In this document: one piece after another, positions 7,606 to 13,904 of the stretch
How the letters are laid out: each line of letters opens with the position of its first letter
Position numbering within the stretch: position 1 is the stretch's first letter
From: JBEKVE01 sp049514335
Lineage (GTDB): Bacteria > Actinomycetota > Acidimicrobiia > Acidimicrobiales > UBA8190
NCBI GenBank assembly: GCA_049514335.1
Contig: JBEKVE010000043.1
Location: forward strand, 1 to 18,826
DNA length: 18,826 nt
Direction: 5' to 3'
Notes under the pieces: model-generated
The model's input: only the letters and a program-made list of their open reading frames with translations
Told to the model about the DNA's origin: nothing
Databases searched by the model: none
Program-made: the position numbers and the translations under genes

Positions 7606-8387
7606 GCCCCGATCCGTCGGTGACGGCACCGCCGGCGCGGCGCTTCGAGGGAAGGACGGCCATCGTGACTGGGGCGGGGTCGGGCATCGGCCGGGCCACC
7701 GCCATCCGCCTGGCGGCAGAGGGCGCGTCGGTGGCCTGCCTCGACGTCGTGGCCGACAATCTCGACGAGACGGTGGAGGCGCTGGCGGTTCTCGGGGGCA
7801 AGGCCCTCGCCTACCGCTGCGACGTCACCGACGAAGCGGTCGTGAACGACACCGTGGCGCAGGTGGCGTCGGCGCTGGGCCGTCCCGAGGTGCTGTGCAA
7901 CGTGGCCGGGATCGGCACGTTCGCCCATACCGCCGACCTGCCGCTCGCCACCTGGGACCGGATCCTGGCCGTCAACCTCACGGGGACCTTCCTCATGACC
8001 CGGGCCGTGCTGCCCCACATGATCTCCCCCCTGAACGGCAGCGTGGTGAACGTGGCGTCGACGTCCGGCCTCATGGGCGCGGCGTACTCGGCCGCCTACT
8101 GCGCCTCGAAGGGGGGCGTGGTGCTGTTCACCAAGGCGCTCGCCCACGAGTACGCCGGGCGGGGCGTCCGGATCAACGCCGTGGCCCCGGGGGGCGTGGA
8201 CACGCCGCTCATCGGCAGCTTTTCGCTGCCCGAGGGTGCGGATCCGAAGCACATCAACCGCATCACGAGCCGGATGGGCTTCTGCACCCCTGATCAGGTG
8301 GCGGCGGCGATCGCTTTCTTGGCGTCCGAGGAGTCGGCCTACACCACCGGCGCGGTGCTGAGCGTGGACGGGGGCATCACGGCCTGA
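7602..8387 (+). CDS. SDR family NAD(P)-dependent oxidoreductase
   Basis: This is a classical short-chain dehydrogenase/reductase of 261 aa that oxidises an alcohol or reduces a ketone. The Rossmann motif TGAGSGIG is at 23-30. Asp48 at the end of beta-2 (ACLDVV) favours NAD(H) over NADP(H). NVAG is at 100-103 and the active-site Asn125 sits in AVNLTG. Ser153, Tyr166 and Lys170 (YCASK) complete the tetrad. INAVAPGGVDTPL and the C-terminal TGAVLSVDGGITA are typical. The start ATG at 7602 overlaps the previous stop (ATGA). Beside a CoA ligase it could be a hydroxyacyl-CoA or alicyclic alcohol dehydrogenase; this is inference from context. Confidence 0.96.
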   Translation: MSPDPSVTAPPARRFEGRTAIVTGAGSGIGRATAIRLAAEGASVACLDVVADNLDETVEALAVLGGKALAYRCDVTDEAVVNDTVAQVASALGRPEVLCNVAGIGTFAHTADLPLATWDRILAVNLTGTFLMTRAVLPHMISPLNGSVVNVASTSGLMGAAYSAAYCASKGGVVLFTKALAHEYAGRGVRINAVAPGGVDTPLIGSFSLPEGADPKHINRITSRMGFCTPDQVAAAIAFLASEESAYTTGAVLSVDGGITA

Positions 8388-8412
8388 AAGGCCTGACGCT
8401 CCCCGCCGCCGC

Positions 8413-8418
8413 TACCAT
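8413..8418 (+). promoter_or_regulatory. Possible -10 (TACCAT) for leaderless transcript of the ThuA-like gene
   Basis: TACCAT ends 8 nt before GTG 8427 and the 39-bp gap has no Shine-Dalgarno, so an internal leaderless promoter may drive the second half of the cluster. The same hexamer at almost the same distance precedes the ligase gene. A CTGACG sequence at 8393-8398 is a poor -35 at short spacing. Confidence 0.4.
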
Positions 8419-8426
8419 CCAGCGCG

Positions 8427-9125
8427 GTGAGCCCGGCCCCGCTGTTCATCGTCACCGACGTAGCCCCGTATCCCGACGGGCCCGCCGGTGTCCACGGCGT
8501 GCTGCCCCAGGCGGCGGTGGCCCTCCGGGAGCTGGCGGGGTTGTCCTCGCTCGAGGCGGTGCCGGTCGGCGCCGTGAGCGAGGTGGCACCCGAGTCCTTG
8601 GCCCGAGGAGGCGTGCTCGCCCTCTTCACCATCGGCGAGACGCCCTGGTCGGATGCCCAACGTGGCGCCATCGCCGATGCGGTGCGCGCCGGGCGCCTGG
8701 GCATCCTGGGGGTGCACGCCGCCACCGACGCCTGCCTGGGCTGGGACGACTACGCCACGCTGCTCGGGGCGCGTTTCGACGGGCACCCGTGGACCGCCAC
8801 CTTCGACGTCGAGGTGCTCGACGCCGCGCACCCTGCCACCCACCATCTCGGCGAGCGCTGGTCCTGGCACGACGAGGTCTATCTCTTTCGCGACCTGCGG
8901 CCCGACGCCCGCGTCCTGCTGCAGGTGGCCGACGATCAGCTCGACATGTCGGTCCCAGGCGCCAGGCGTCCGTCGTGCGGATTCCCCCTGGCGTGGTGCT
9001 TCACCGAGGGGGCGGGGCGCGTCTTCTACACGTCACTCGGTCACTTCCCCGGCGCCTGGGAGACCCCCGCCTACCTCCGTCACCTCCACGGCGGCCTGGC
9101 CTGGGTGCTGGGCGAGGGCGACTGA
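8427..9125 (+). CDS. ThuA-like domain protein
   Basis: This 232-aa protein belongs to the ThuA/trehalose-utilisation group, which has a class-I glutamine-amidotransferase-like fold but lacks proven amidotransferase activity. Visible family motifs are LGILGVHAATD (91-101), an HPATHH segment (135-140), WHDEVYLF (147-154) and PLAWCFTEGAGRVFYTSLGHFPGAW (187-211). Some relatives take part in conversion of 3-keto-glycosides or other sugars, but the name reflects history more than activity. Its start is GTG at 8427, placed by the leaderless-like TACCAT upstream and by the conserved first strand. It follows the SDR gene by 39 bp and precedes the next small gene by 11 bp. Confidence 0.9.
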   Translation: MSPAPLFIVTDVAPYPDGPAGVHGVLPQAAVALRELAGLSSLEAVPVGAVSEVAPESLARGGVLALFTIGETPWSDAQRGAIADAVRAGRLGILGVHAATDACLGWDDYATLLGARFDGHPWTATFDVEVLDAAHPATHHLGERWSWHDEVYLFRDLRPDARVLLQVADDQLDMSVPGARRPSCGFPLAWCFTEGAGRVFYTSLGHFPGAWETPAYLRHLHGGLAWVLGEGD

Positions 9126-9136
9126 CGGCACGGCCG

Positions 9137-9451
9137 GTGCTGCACCTCGTGGACACCGTCGAGGTCGAGCCCGAGCATGTCGCGGACTACCTCGTTGCCG
9201 TGCGCGACGTGGGAATACCGGTGATGACCGGTGCAGGGGCATCGTTCGTGTCGTGCGCCACGGCGGCGGGGACGGGGGACGCCACGTCCATCCAGGTCGT
9301 GTGGGGGTGCGCGGACTACGAGCAGTGGAACGACATCCGCATGCGCCTGGTGCTCGATCCCCGCTGGTACGAGTACGGCGCCCGCATCGCCTCGCTGCGC
9401 ACGGGCGGCACACGTCGCTTCTACACGCCCACCCCGTTGTCGTCCCCGTGA
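9137..9451 (+). CDS. Small single-domain ferredoxin-fold protein (NIPSNAP/ABM-like)
   Basis: This 104-aa protein looks like one dimeric alpha/beta barrel domain. It opens with strand MLHLVDTVEV, then helix EPEHVADYLVAVRDVGIPVM, then FVSC, a strand IQVVWGCADYEQWNDIRMRL and the helix LDPRWYEYGARIASL. These are elements shared with NIPSNAP and antibiotic-biosynthesis-monooxygenase folds. I chose GTG at 9137 because it begins right at the first strand; an upstream CTG at 9122 overlapping the ThuA-gene stop (CTGA) is an alternative giving five more residues. The close packing with the ThuA gene suggests the two act together. No catalytic residue can be assigned. Confidence 0.8.
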   Translation: MLHLVDTVEVEPEHVADYLVAVRDVGIPVMTGAGASFVSCATAAGTGDATSIQVVWGCADYEQWNDIRMRLVLDPRWYEYGARIASLRTGGTRRFYTPTPLSSP

Positions 9452-9561
9452 CATACCCGTTGCGATCAGCCGGACCCATCGCGATCAGACCGGCCATGGC
9501 GGTCCGACGGGCCCAGTGCGCCCATTGCGCTCGACGGGCCCACTCCCGATGAGGACGAGGC
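9452..9561 (+). repeat. Intergenic spacer with two pairs of short direct repeats
   Basis: The 110-bp spacer holds GCGATCAG at 9462-9469 and 9481-9488 (19 bp apart) and CGACGGGCCCA at 9505-9515 and 9532-9542 (27 bp apart). A GAGGACGAG purine stretch lies just before GTG 9562 and may act as its ribosome-binding site. No promoter hexamer is convincing. The pairs could be operator half-sites or remains of slippage. Confidence 0.5.
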
Positions 9562-10335
9562 GTGCTGCGGCGCTTTGAGGTGTACGCCATCGGCGCTGAC
9601 TCGCCCGCCGGCGCCGTGCGGCGGTTCGAGGAGGCGTGCCGCCGAAGCGGCCGCCACGTTCCCGAGGTCCTGGACTCGGCGGTGGGCTGGAACCGATCCG
9701 GCGCCCCGGTCCACCTGGTGTGGGAGCACGCCTTCGCCTCGCCCGAGGCCTACCGGCGCTACATGGTGCACCCGTTTCACGCCGCCGTCCTGGACCGCTA
9801 CATCCTGCAGGACTCCCCCGAACGCGTCGTCACCGACGACACGCTGGGGGCTGGACTCGTGGGGTACAGCTGTGATGATGCCGTCTACCGACTCCGCAGG
9901 GGTGTCCGGCGCCTCGTGCTCCTGCGCCTCCGGGCCGAGGCACCGGCCGGGGCCGTCGAGCGCCTCTGGCGCCGGCTCCATGACGCGCCGGCGGCGTCGC
10001 CGTCTATGGTCGTGTCGGTGGCGGCCGCCAACACGATGGGGCCGGCCTGGTTCGACGGCATGACGCCGATCACGGGGCCTCCTCGCTGGACGCACCTGTG
10101 GGAGCAGGGATTTGCGTCGGAGGGCGGCTTCGACGACTACCGCCACGGGCCTTCTGCGCTCGCTGCAGTGGAGCGCGGGGGGAGTGAGGACTGGGGTCGC
10201 TGGTCCGACGGGGTCGTCACGCGCGTTGCCGATGTCCACTACGTCATCAACGGAAACACCGATGACACTGCCGGCGACAGCGACGAGATTGACAACAATC
10301 ACACCACGAACGACGCTAACAACACCGGCGTCTGA
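9562..10335 (+). CDS. Tandem Dabb (stress-responsive A/B barrel) domain protein
   Basis: This 257-aa protein has two Dabb-like ferredoxin domains. The first (1-92) shows the family pattern FEVYAIGADSP, a helix, VPEVLDSAVGWN, LVWEHAFASPEAYRRYMVHPFH and a final strand. The second (about 115-230) starts RLVLLRLRAEAPAGAVERLW and ends GVVTRVADVHYVI, but its YRHGPSALAAV has lost the usual HP.H motif. Dabb proteins include small polyketide cyclases as well as proteins without known activity. Residues 230-257 form an Asp/Asn/Thr-rich tail (DDTAGDSDEIDNN) encoded by visibly more A-rich DNA than the rest. The start is GTG at 9562. It is the last gene of the run, and a hairpin begins two bases after its stop. 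Confidence 0.85.
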   Translation: MLRRFEVYAIGADSPAGAVRRFEEACRRSGRHVPEVLDSAVGWNRSGAPVHLVWEHAFASPEAYRRYMVHPFHAAVLDRYILQDSPERVVTDDTLGAGLVGYSCDDAVYRLRRGVRRLVLLRLRAEAPAGAVERLWRRLHDAPAASPSMVVSVAAANTMGPAWFDGMTPITGPPRWTHLWEQGFASEGGFDDYRHGPSALAAVERGGSEDWGRWSDGVVTRVADVHYVINGNTDDTAGDSDEIDNNHTTNDANNTGV

Positions 10336-10336
10336 C

Positions 10337-10358
10337 GGCGAGGTGTCAGGACCTCGCC
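10337..10358 (+). terminator. Hairpin terminator after the metabolic run
   Basis: A perfect 8-bp stem, GGCGAGGT (10337-10344) with ACCTCGCC (10351-10358), encloses the 6-nt loop GTCAGG. It begins two bases after the TGA at 10333-10335. There is no clear T-run after it, which is common in GC-rich actinobacteria. Confidence 0.7.
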
Positions 10359-10599
10359 ATGTTGACTGCAATGCGTGACCACACTGTTTCGCATCGTGAG
10401 AAGTGCGCAATGACTCTGTCGTGCTAGCACGCAGGCGCAAAACGGGGTGGCACCCTTGTGCCGCAAACGCGTCTCGGGCGCTCGTCCGGGCGCCGAGAAT
10501 CTCGTCAATTTAGATGCTTGCAGTGCAGCGCGGCCCGGGTGATGCTGGCGCCAGCACCCCGCCCCCCGGGGTCGCTCCCCTACGCAGTGGAGGAGATTC
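10359..10599 (+). promoter_or_regulatory. Structured leader/promoter region of the secreted-protein gene
   Basis: This gene-free stretch carries several signals. TTGACT at 10362-10367 could be a -35, but no good -10 follows. A 12-bp palindrome CGTGCTAGCACG lies at 10420-10431. CGCAAAACG (10436-10444) and CGCAAACG (10462-10469) flank the hairpin GGCAC-CCTT-GTGCC (10449-10462). A long stem pairs TCTCG-G-GCGC (10472-10481) with GCGC-CGAGA (10490-10498), one bulged G. A 14-bp palindrome TGCTGGCGCCAGCA lies at 10543-10556. A possible TTGCAG (10518-10523) and GATGCT (10541-10546) pair is spaced 17 bp. GGAGGAG at 10589-10595 is the ribosome-binding site. The nature of the regulation is unknown. Confidence 0.5.
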
Positions 10600-12036
10600 A
10601 TGAAGACGTTGCGACTCGTACCGGTGGTTCTGCTCGCCTTGGCGGGCTTGCTCGTCGCGGCAGGCCAGGCCAGTGCCGACCCAGGGCACTCGGGTCAGCA
10701 GTCGCACCACGCCTACGTCTGCTCGGGTGGGAACGTCCCCGCCGGGTCGTACGGTTCGGTGGTCATCACCGGCATCTGCTACATGCCGGCGGGAAACGTC
10801 AACATCTGGGGCAACCTCACCATCACCCCGGGCGCCTTGCTCGACGCGGTGACCCCCGGTGACCCGACCACGGGTACGCCCGTCGTGCCGGCCACCGTGT
10901 CCGTCGGGGGGAACGTCATCGTCCAGCACGGTGCCGTCCTGGTCCTCGGCTGCTCGCCCAACATCAGCTGCGCCGCCCCCGACCCCGGCATCTCCTTCGA
11001 CAACGTCCGGGGGAACCTGCTGGCCTTCGGCGCCCAGGCGGTGGTGATCCACGACGTCAGCTTCGGTGGCGACGTCTCCATCCAGGGCGGCGGAGGTGGC
11101 ACCGCGGCCGAGTCGTGCAACGCCCAGATGCCCCCCATGGACACCACGCCGGTGGTCAACCTCGAGCCGTGGTCCGAGGACGCCAACCTCGACTTCATCC
11201 CCGTCTACACCGACTTCGAGGACAACTCCGTCGGCGGGAGCTACTCCGTCACCGGCTTGACCACATGCTGGCTGGGCTCGATCCGCAACATGATCAGCGG
11301 GGACGCCACCTTCACCAACAACACCATGGGCGACCCCGACGCCACGGAGATCGGCAACAACCTGGTCGGCGGGAACCTGGCCTGCTTCGACAACGACCCG
11401 GCGCCGCAGTTCGGCGACGGGGCCGCCCCCGACGTCGTGTCGGGCCGGGCCATCGGCCAGTGCAGCTTCCACACGGTGCTGCAGAACCCGGCGGCCGAGG
11501 CCGTGGCCAACCCGAGCAACGACCTCACCGGGGTCGGGATCAACGAGCACTTCGCGGTCAGCACCCGCAGCTTGGGCACCTACCACGGCACGCACACCGC
11601 CACCAACGTGGGGACGCTGCCGACGTACCCGATCACGACGTCGTCGGGTGACGCCATCGTCGCCGAGCTCAACGACTTCACCCTCACGGGCAACGGCCTC
11701 ACCGGCACCGCCGACTACACCGGTGGTGCGCCGGGGCAGTCCCCGGGCGAGGCCTTCCTGGCCACCGCTTACCCGGACGGGTCACAGTCGTTCCTGGCCT
11801 ACGACACCTGCGCATCGTGCAGCTTCGACGGCCAGACGGGCATGGTGACGCTCCGGGCCTACGGGACGGTGAGCTCCTCCGGGATCACGCACGGCACGTT
11901 CCTCATCACATCGTCAGGCGCGACCATCCCCACGTCGACGAGCCCGGTGCCGGGCCTGTCCACCCTGACGGGGTGGGGCGACTTCTGGGGAACGGGCAGC
12001 ACCGTGCACGTGATCGAGCACCTCGGGTTCGGCTGA
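10600..12036 (+). CDS. Secreted protein with beta-solenoid-like repeats, unknown function
   Basis: This 478-aa exported protein starts with a Sec signal peptide, MKTLRLVPVVLLALAGLLVA, and a likely signal peptidase I cut after QASA (residue 26). Residues 45-175 contain short hydrophobic repeats of the type GNLTITPGALL, GGNVIVQHGAVLVLG, RGNLLAFGAQAVVI and GGDVSIQGG, which resemble the stacked strands of a beta-solenoid or bactofilin-like fold. The pattern recurs near 225-270 (SGDATFTNNTMGD, GGNLACFD). Residues 345-478 look like a separate beta-rich domain with a CASC pair. No catalytic motif or wall-sorting signal was found. The start ATG has GGAGGAG four bases upstream. It stands alone between two strong hairpins, so it is probably monocistronic and highly controlled. 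Confidence 0.85.
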   Translation: MKTLRLVPVVLLALAGLLVAAGQASADPGHSGQQSHHAYVCSGGNVPAGSYGSVVITGICYMPAGNVNIWGNLTITPGALLDAVTPGDPTTGTPVVPATVSVGGNVIVQHGAVLVLGCSPNISCAAPDPGISFDNVRGNLLAFGAQAVVIHDVSFGGDVSIQGGGGGTAAESCNAQMPPMDTTPVVNLEPWSEDANLDFIPVYTDFEDNSVGGSYSVTGLTTCWLGSIRNMISGDATFTNNTMGDPDATEIGNNLVGGNLACFDNDPAPQFGDGAAPDVVSGRAIGQCSFHTVLQNPAAEAVANPSNDLTGVGINEHFAVSTRSLGTYHGTHTATNVGTLPTYPITTSSGDAIVAELNDFTLTGNGLTGTADYTGGAPGQSPGEAFLATAYPDGSQSFLAYDTCASCSFDGQTGMVTLRAYGTVSSSGITHGTFLITSSGATIPTSTSPVPGLSTLTGWGDFWGTGSTVHVIEHLGFG

Positions 12037-12043
12037 CATCTGC

Positions 12044-12098
12044 TCGAGGCACGCCGGTCTCCGCCCGTTTCGATAGCGGGCGGAGACCGGCGCCTCGA
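12044..12098 (+). terminator. Very long hairpin terminator after the secreted-protein gene
   Basis: A 16-bp uninterrupted stem pairs 12052-12067 with 12077-12092 (core CCGGTCTCCGCCCG with CGGGCGGAGACCGG) around the 9-nt loop TTTCGATAG. After a 2-nt bulge (CA) it is extended by TCGAGG (12044-12049) with CCTCGA (12093-12098), giving 22 base pairs. It begins 8 bp after the stop. No T-run follows. Confidence 0.85.
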
Positions 12099-12227
12099 TG
12101 AGGAGAAGGACTGCCGCGCTCGTCCCGCGGCGAGGTCACCGCGGCGATGACCGAGGGACGCGTCGCCATCACCACTGTGCGAGCATTGCCGGGCGGGTGC
12201 CACGGGCACAGATGGCGGAGGTCGGCG
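12099..12227 (+). promoter_or_regulatory. Leader of the pentapeptide-repeat gene
   Basis: This 129-bp leader lies between the terminator and ATG 12228. It has a short hairpin GTGCC-ACG-GGCAC at 12197-12209 and a good Shine-Dalgarno GGAGG at 12217-12221 with 6-nt spacing. No convincing -35/-10 pair was seen. An in-frame upstream ATG at 12147 exists but lacks a ribosome-binding site and would mask the signal peptide. Confidence 0.4.
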
Positions 12228-12890
12228 ATGGGGAAGCGATTGGCGGTGGCGTGCCTCGTCGTCCCCGCCGTGGTGCTGGGTGTGGCGGTGCCCCAGGCCA
12301 CGGCCGGCCCCGATGCGGCCCGCACGGTGGGCAATTGCGTGATCGTCGCCGCGCCGACGGCCACGCACCACACCCGGTGCCCGGGCGCGGGGCTCCTCCG
12401 TGCCCCGCTCGCCCACACCAACCTGACGAGCGCCGATCTGCACGGCGCGGATCTCACGAACGCCGATCTGTCCGGCGCCACCCTGACCCGTGCCGACCTC
12501 GCCGGCGCCAACCTGACGGGCGCCGTCCTCGACCACGCCATCTGGAACGACACGACGTGCCCGGACGGGTCCTCGAGCCGGGCGGACGGAGGGACGTGCG
12601 TCGACGACCTCATGGTGCTCGAAGGGGTGGCGATCGCATCGACCTCGGCGGCGGCGCCGTCCTCGCCGGCGGGCGGGGCGGCCCCGACATCGAACGCCAT
12701 CACCGCGTCGTCGGGCACGACGCCGACAACGGTCCCGGGGACGAGGCGGGCGCTCAGCTCCCTGGCCTTCACCGGTGCGCGGACAGCGGTCCTCGCCTTG
12801 ATGGGGTCCGGCGGTGTGCTGATCGGCCTGCTCCTGATCCTGTTCTCGGGCCGGGCGAGACGCCGGGCGCCGTCCCGGCCTGCGTCGTAG
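12228..12890 (+). CDS. Pentapeptide-repeat surface protein with LAFTG sortase signal
   Basis: This 220-aa protein is built as a wall-anchored surface protein. Residues 1-26 are a signal peptide (MGKRLAVACLVV... ending QATA). Residues about 56-105 form pentapeptide repeats of the A(D/N)LxG type (NLTSADLHGADLTNADLSGA...), which fold as a right-handed quadrilateral beta helix. A Ser/Thr/Ala-rich linker follows from 136 to 178. The C-terminus carries LAFTG (179-183), a hydrophobic helix (186-206) and the basic tail RARRR. LAXTG is the signal known for class E sortases of high-GC actinobacteria. Cys37/Cys51 and Cys111/Cys124 may form disulfides. The start is set by GGAGG 6 nt upstream. No sortase gene is in the window. 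Confidence 0.88.
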   Translation: MGKRLAVACLVVPAVVLGVAVPQATAGPDAARTVGNCVIVAAPTATHHTRCPGAGLLRAPLAHTNLTSADLHGADLTNADLSGATLTRADLAGANLTGAVLDHAIWNDTTCPDGSSSRADGGTCVDDLMVLEGVAIASTSAAAPSSPAGGAAPTSNAITASSGTTPTTVPGTRRALSSLAFTGARTAVLALMGSGGVLIGLLLILFSGRARRRAPSRPAS

Positions 12891-12968
12891 CGGCGACCGC
12901 ACCTCCCGGCTCCGGGCCCCGCTCGCCGGCGTGACCGGATGGGGTACCGGGCGCGGTGCGTCGTGTCG
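12891..12968. terminator. Convergent gap, possible bidirectional terminator
   Basis: The 78-bp gap between two converging genes is very GC-rich and holds CGCACC (12898-12903) complementary to GGTGCG (12955-12960), with several CCGG blocks between that can pair in more than one way. It could form a branched hairpin stopping transcription from both sides, but no single clean stem with a T-run is seen. Confidence 0.3.
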
Positions 12969-13904
12969 TCAGGCGCGTTCCTTGCGGATGGCTTCGGTGA
13001 ACGCGGCGACGAGCGTGCCGCCCGACACGCCGAGCAACACACCGGCCAGGAGGACGAGCGTCGTGTTCCAGTTCTGCACCGACTCGTTGGTCCCGACGTA
13101 GAACGTGGGGGTGAGTGCGGCCAGGGCCGTGCCGGCGGAGGCGTAGACCCAGTGGTCGAAGCCCTCGGTGTCGACGGGACTCGTGCCCTGCCACGTGTAG
13201 TCAGACCCGTTCGTGACCTGCTCGCCGTAGTTGATCATCGGGGGCGTGGGGAAGTACGTGGGAGCAGGGGCGCCCTGGCCGGCGGTGTACACGTAGCGGA
13301 GCACCGAAACCGGCGGGAGCGAGGTGGCGACGTCCTGGCCGTCCTGGGCCAGGTTCGGTGCCACGTCCGGGATGTCCCTCACCGTGAGGATCACGCCGTA
13401 CTGGTACTCCTCGATGGCGTTGACGCCGAAGTTCGTCCACTGCTGGCGCGGGAACCGGTAGTACAGGGTCCGGGCCCCGTTCGCCGAGGGGCACGAGATC
13501 GCCTGTGGCGGGCAGGGGTGCGACTTCCGTGACGACGACACGGCGAGCACGAGCCGCTCCAGGGTGACGCGCCCCGGCTCGGGGGCGGTGGCGCGCAGCG
13601 CCACCGTGAGCTGGATGCCACCGTGTCCGTCGCCCGCCTCGTTGACGTCGAGGTCGGCCGGCTGCAGGGGGCCCACCACGGTGATGCGCTGCACGGCGCC
13701 CTGGACCGTCACCGCCGGTGTCCGGGGGTACATGGCGAAGGCGATCACCCCGACCACCAGGGCCACGGCCAGCAGCGCCAGGGGCATGGTGTGGCGACGG
13801 GCGATCTCCGCTGCGCCTGATCGCCTCCGGGCTCCGCTGACCCCGCCGTCCCCGTCGTCCGCCCCGACCCCGTCGTCCGCCCCGGGCCCGCCATGATCCT
13901 GCAT
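12969..13904 (-). CDS. Membrane protein of unknown function with two terminal helices
   Basis: I do not recognise the family. The 311-aa protein has a short cytoplasmic N-terminus rich in Asp/Gly then Arg (ARRRSGAAEIARRH), a first transmembrane helix at about 39-58 (MPLALLAVALVVGVIAFAM), an extracytoplasmic region of about 220 residues with a Cys131/Cys138 pair, and a second helix at about 282-303 ending in the charged tail TEAIRKERA. The layout resembles the DUF4436-type membrane proteins, but I cannot confirm this. I chose ATG 13904 because a GGGGGA stretch sits 5 nt upstream; a GTG at 13955 would add 17 residues without a ribosome-binding site. It is divergent from the TIGR02206-like gene. 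Confidence 0.8.
   Translation of the reverse strand: MQDHGGPGADDGVGADDGDGGVSGARRRSGAAEIARRHTMPLALLAVALVVGVIAFAMYPRTPAVTVQGAVQRITVVGPLQPADLDVNEAGDGHGGIQLTVALRATAPEPGRVTLERLVLAVSSSRKSHPCPPQAISCPSANGARTLYYRFPRQQWTNFGVNAIEEYQYGVILTVRDIPDVAPNLAQDGQDVATSLPPVSVLRYVYTAGQGAPAPTYFPTPPMINYGEQVTNGSDYTWQGTSPVDTEGFDHWVYASAGTALAALTPTFYVGTNESVQNWNTTLVLLAGVLLGVSGGTLVAAFTEAIRKERA

Noticed and set aside
10436..10498. c-di-GMP-I (GEMM) riboswitch
   Set aside because: Two GCAAA-type motifs flank a hairpin, but the GNRA loop and the conserved residues after the second motif are missing, so I list only a structured leader.
12147..12227. Upstream ATG giving a 247-aa pentapeptide protein
   Set aside because: No ribosome-binding site there, and it would bury the clear signal peptide that begins at 12228 just after GGAGG.
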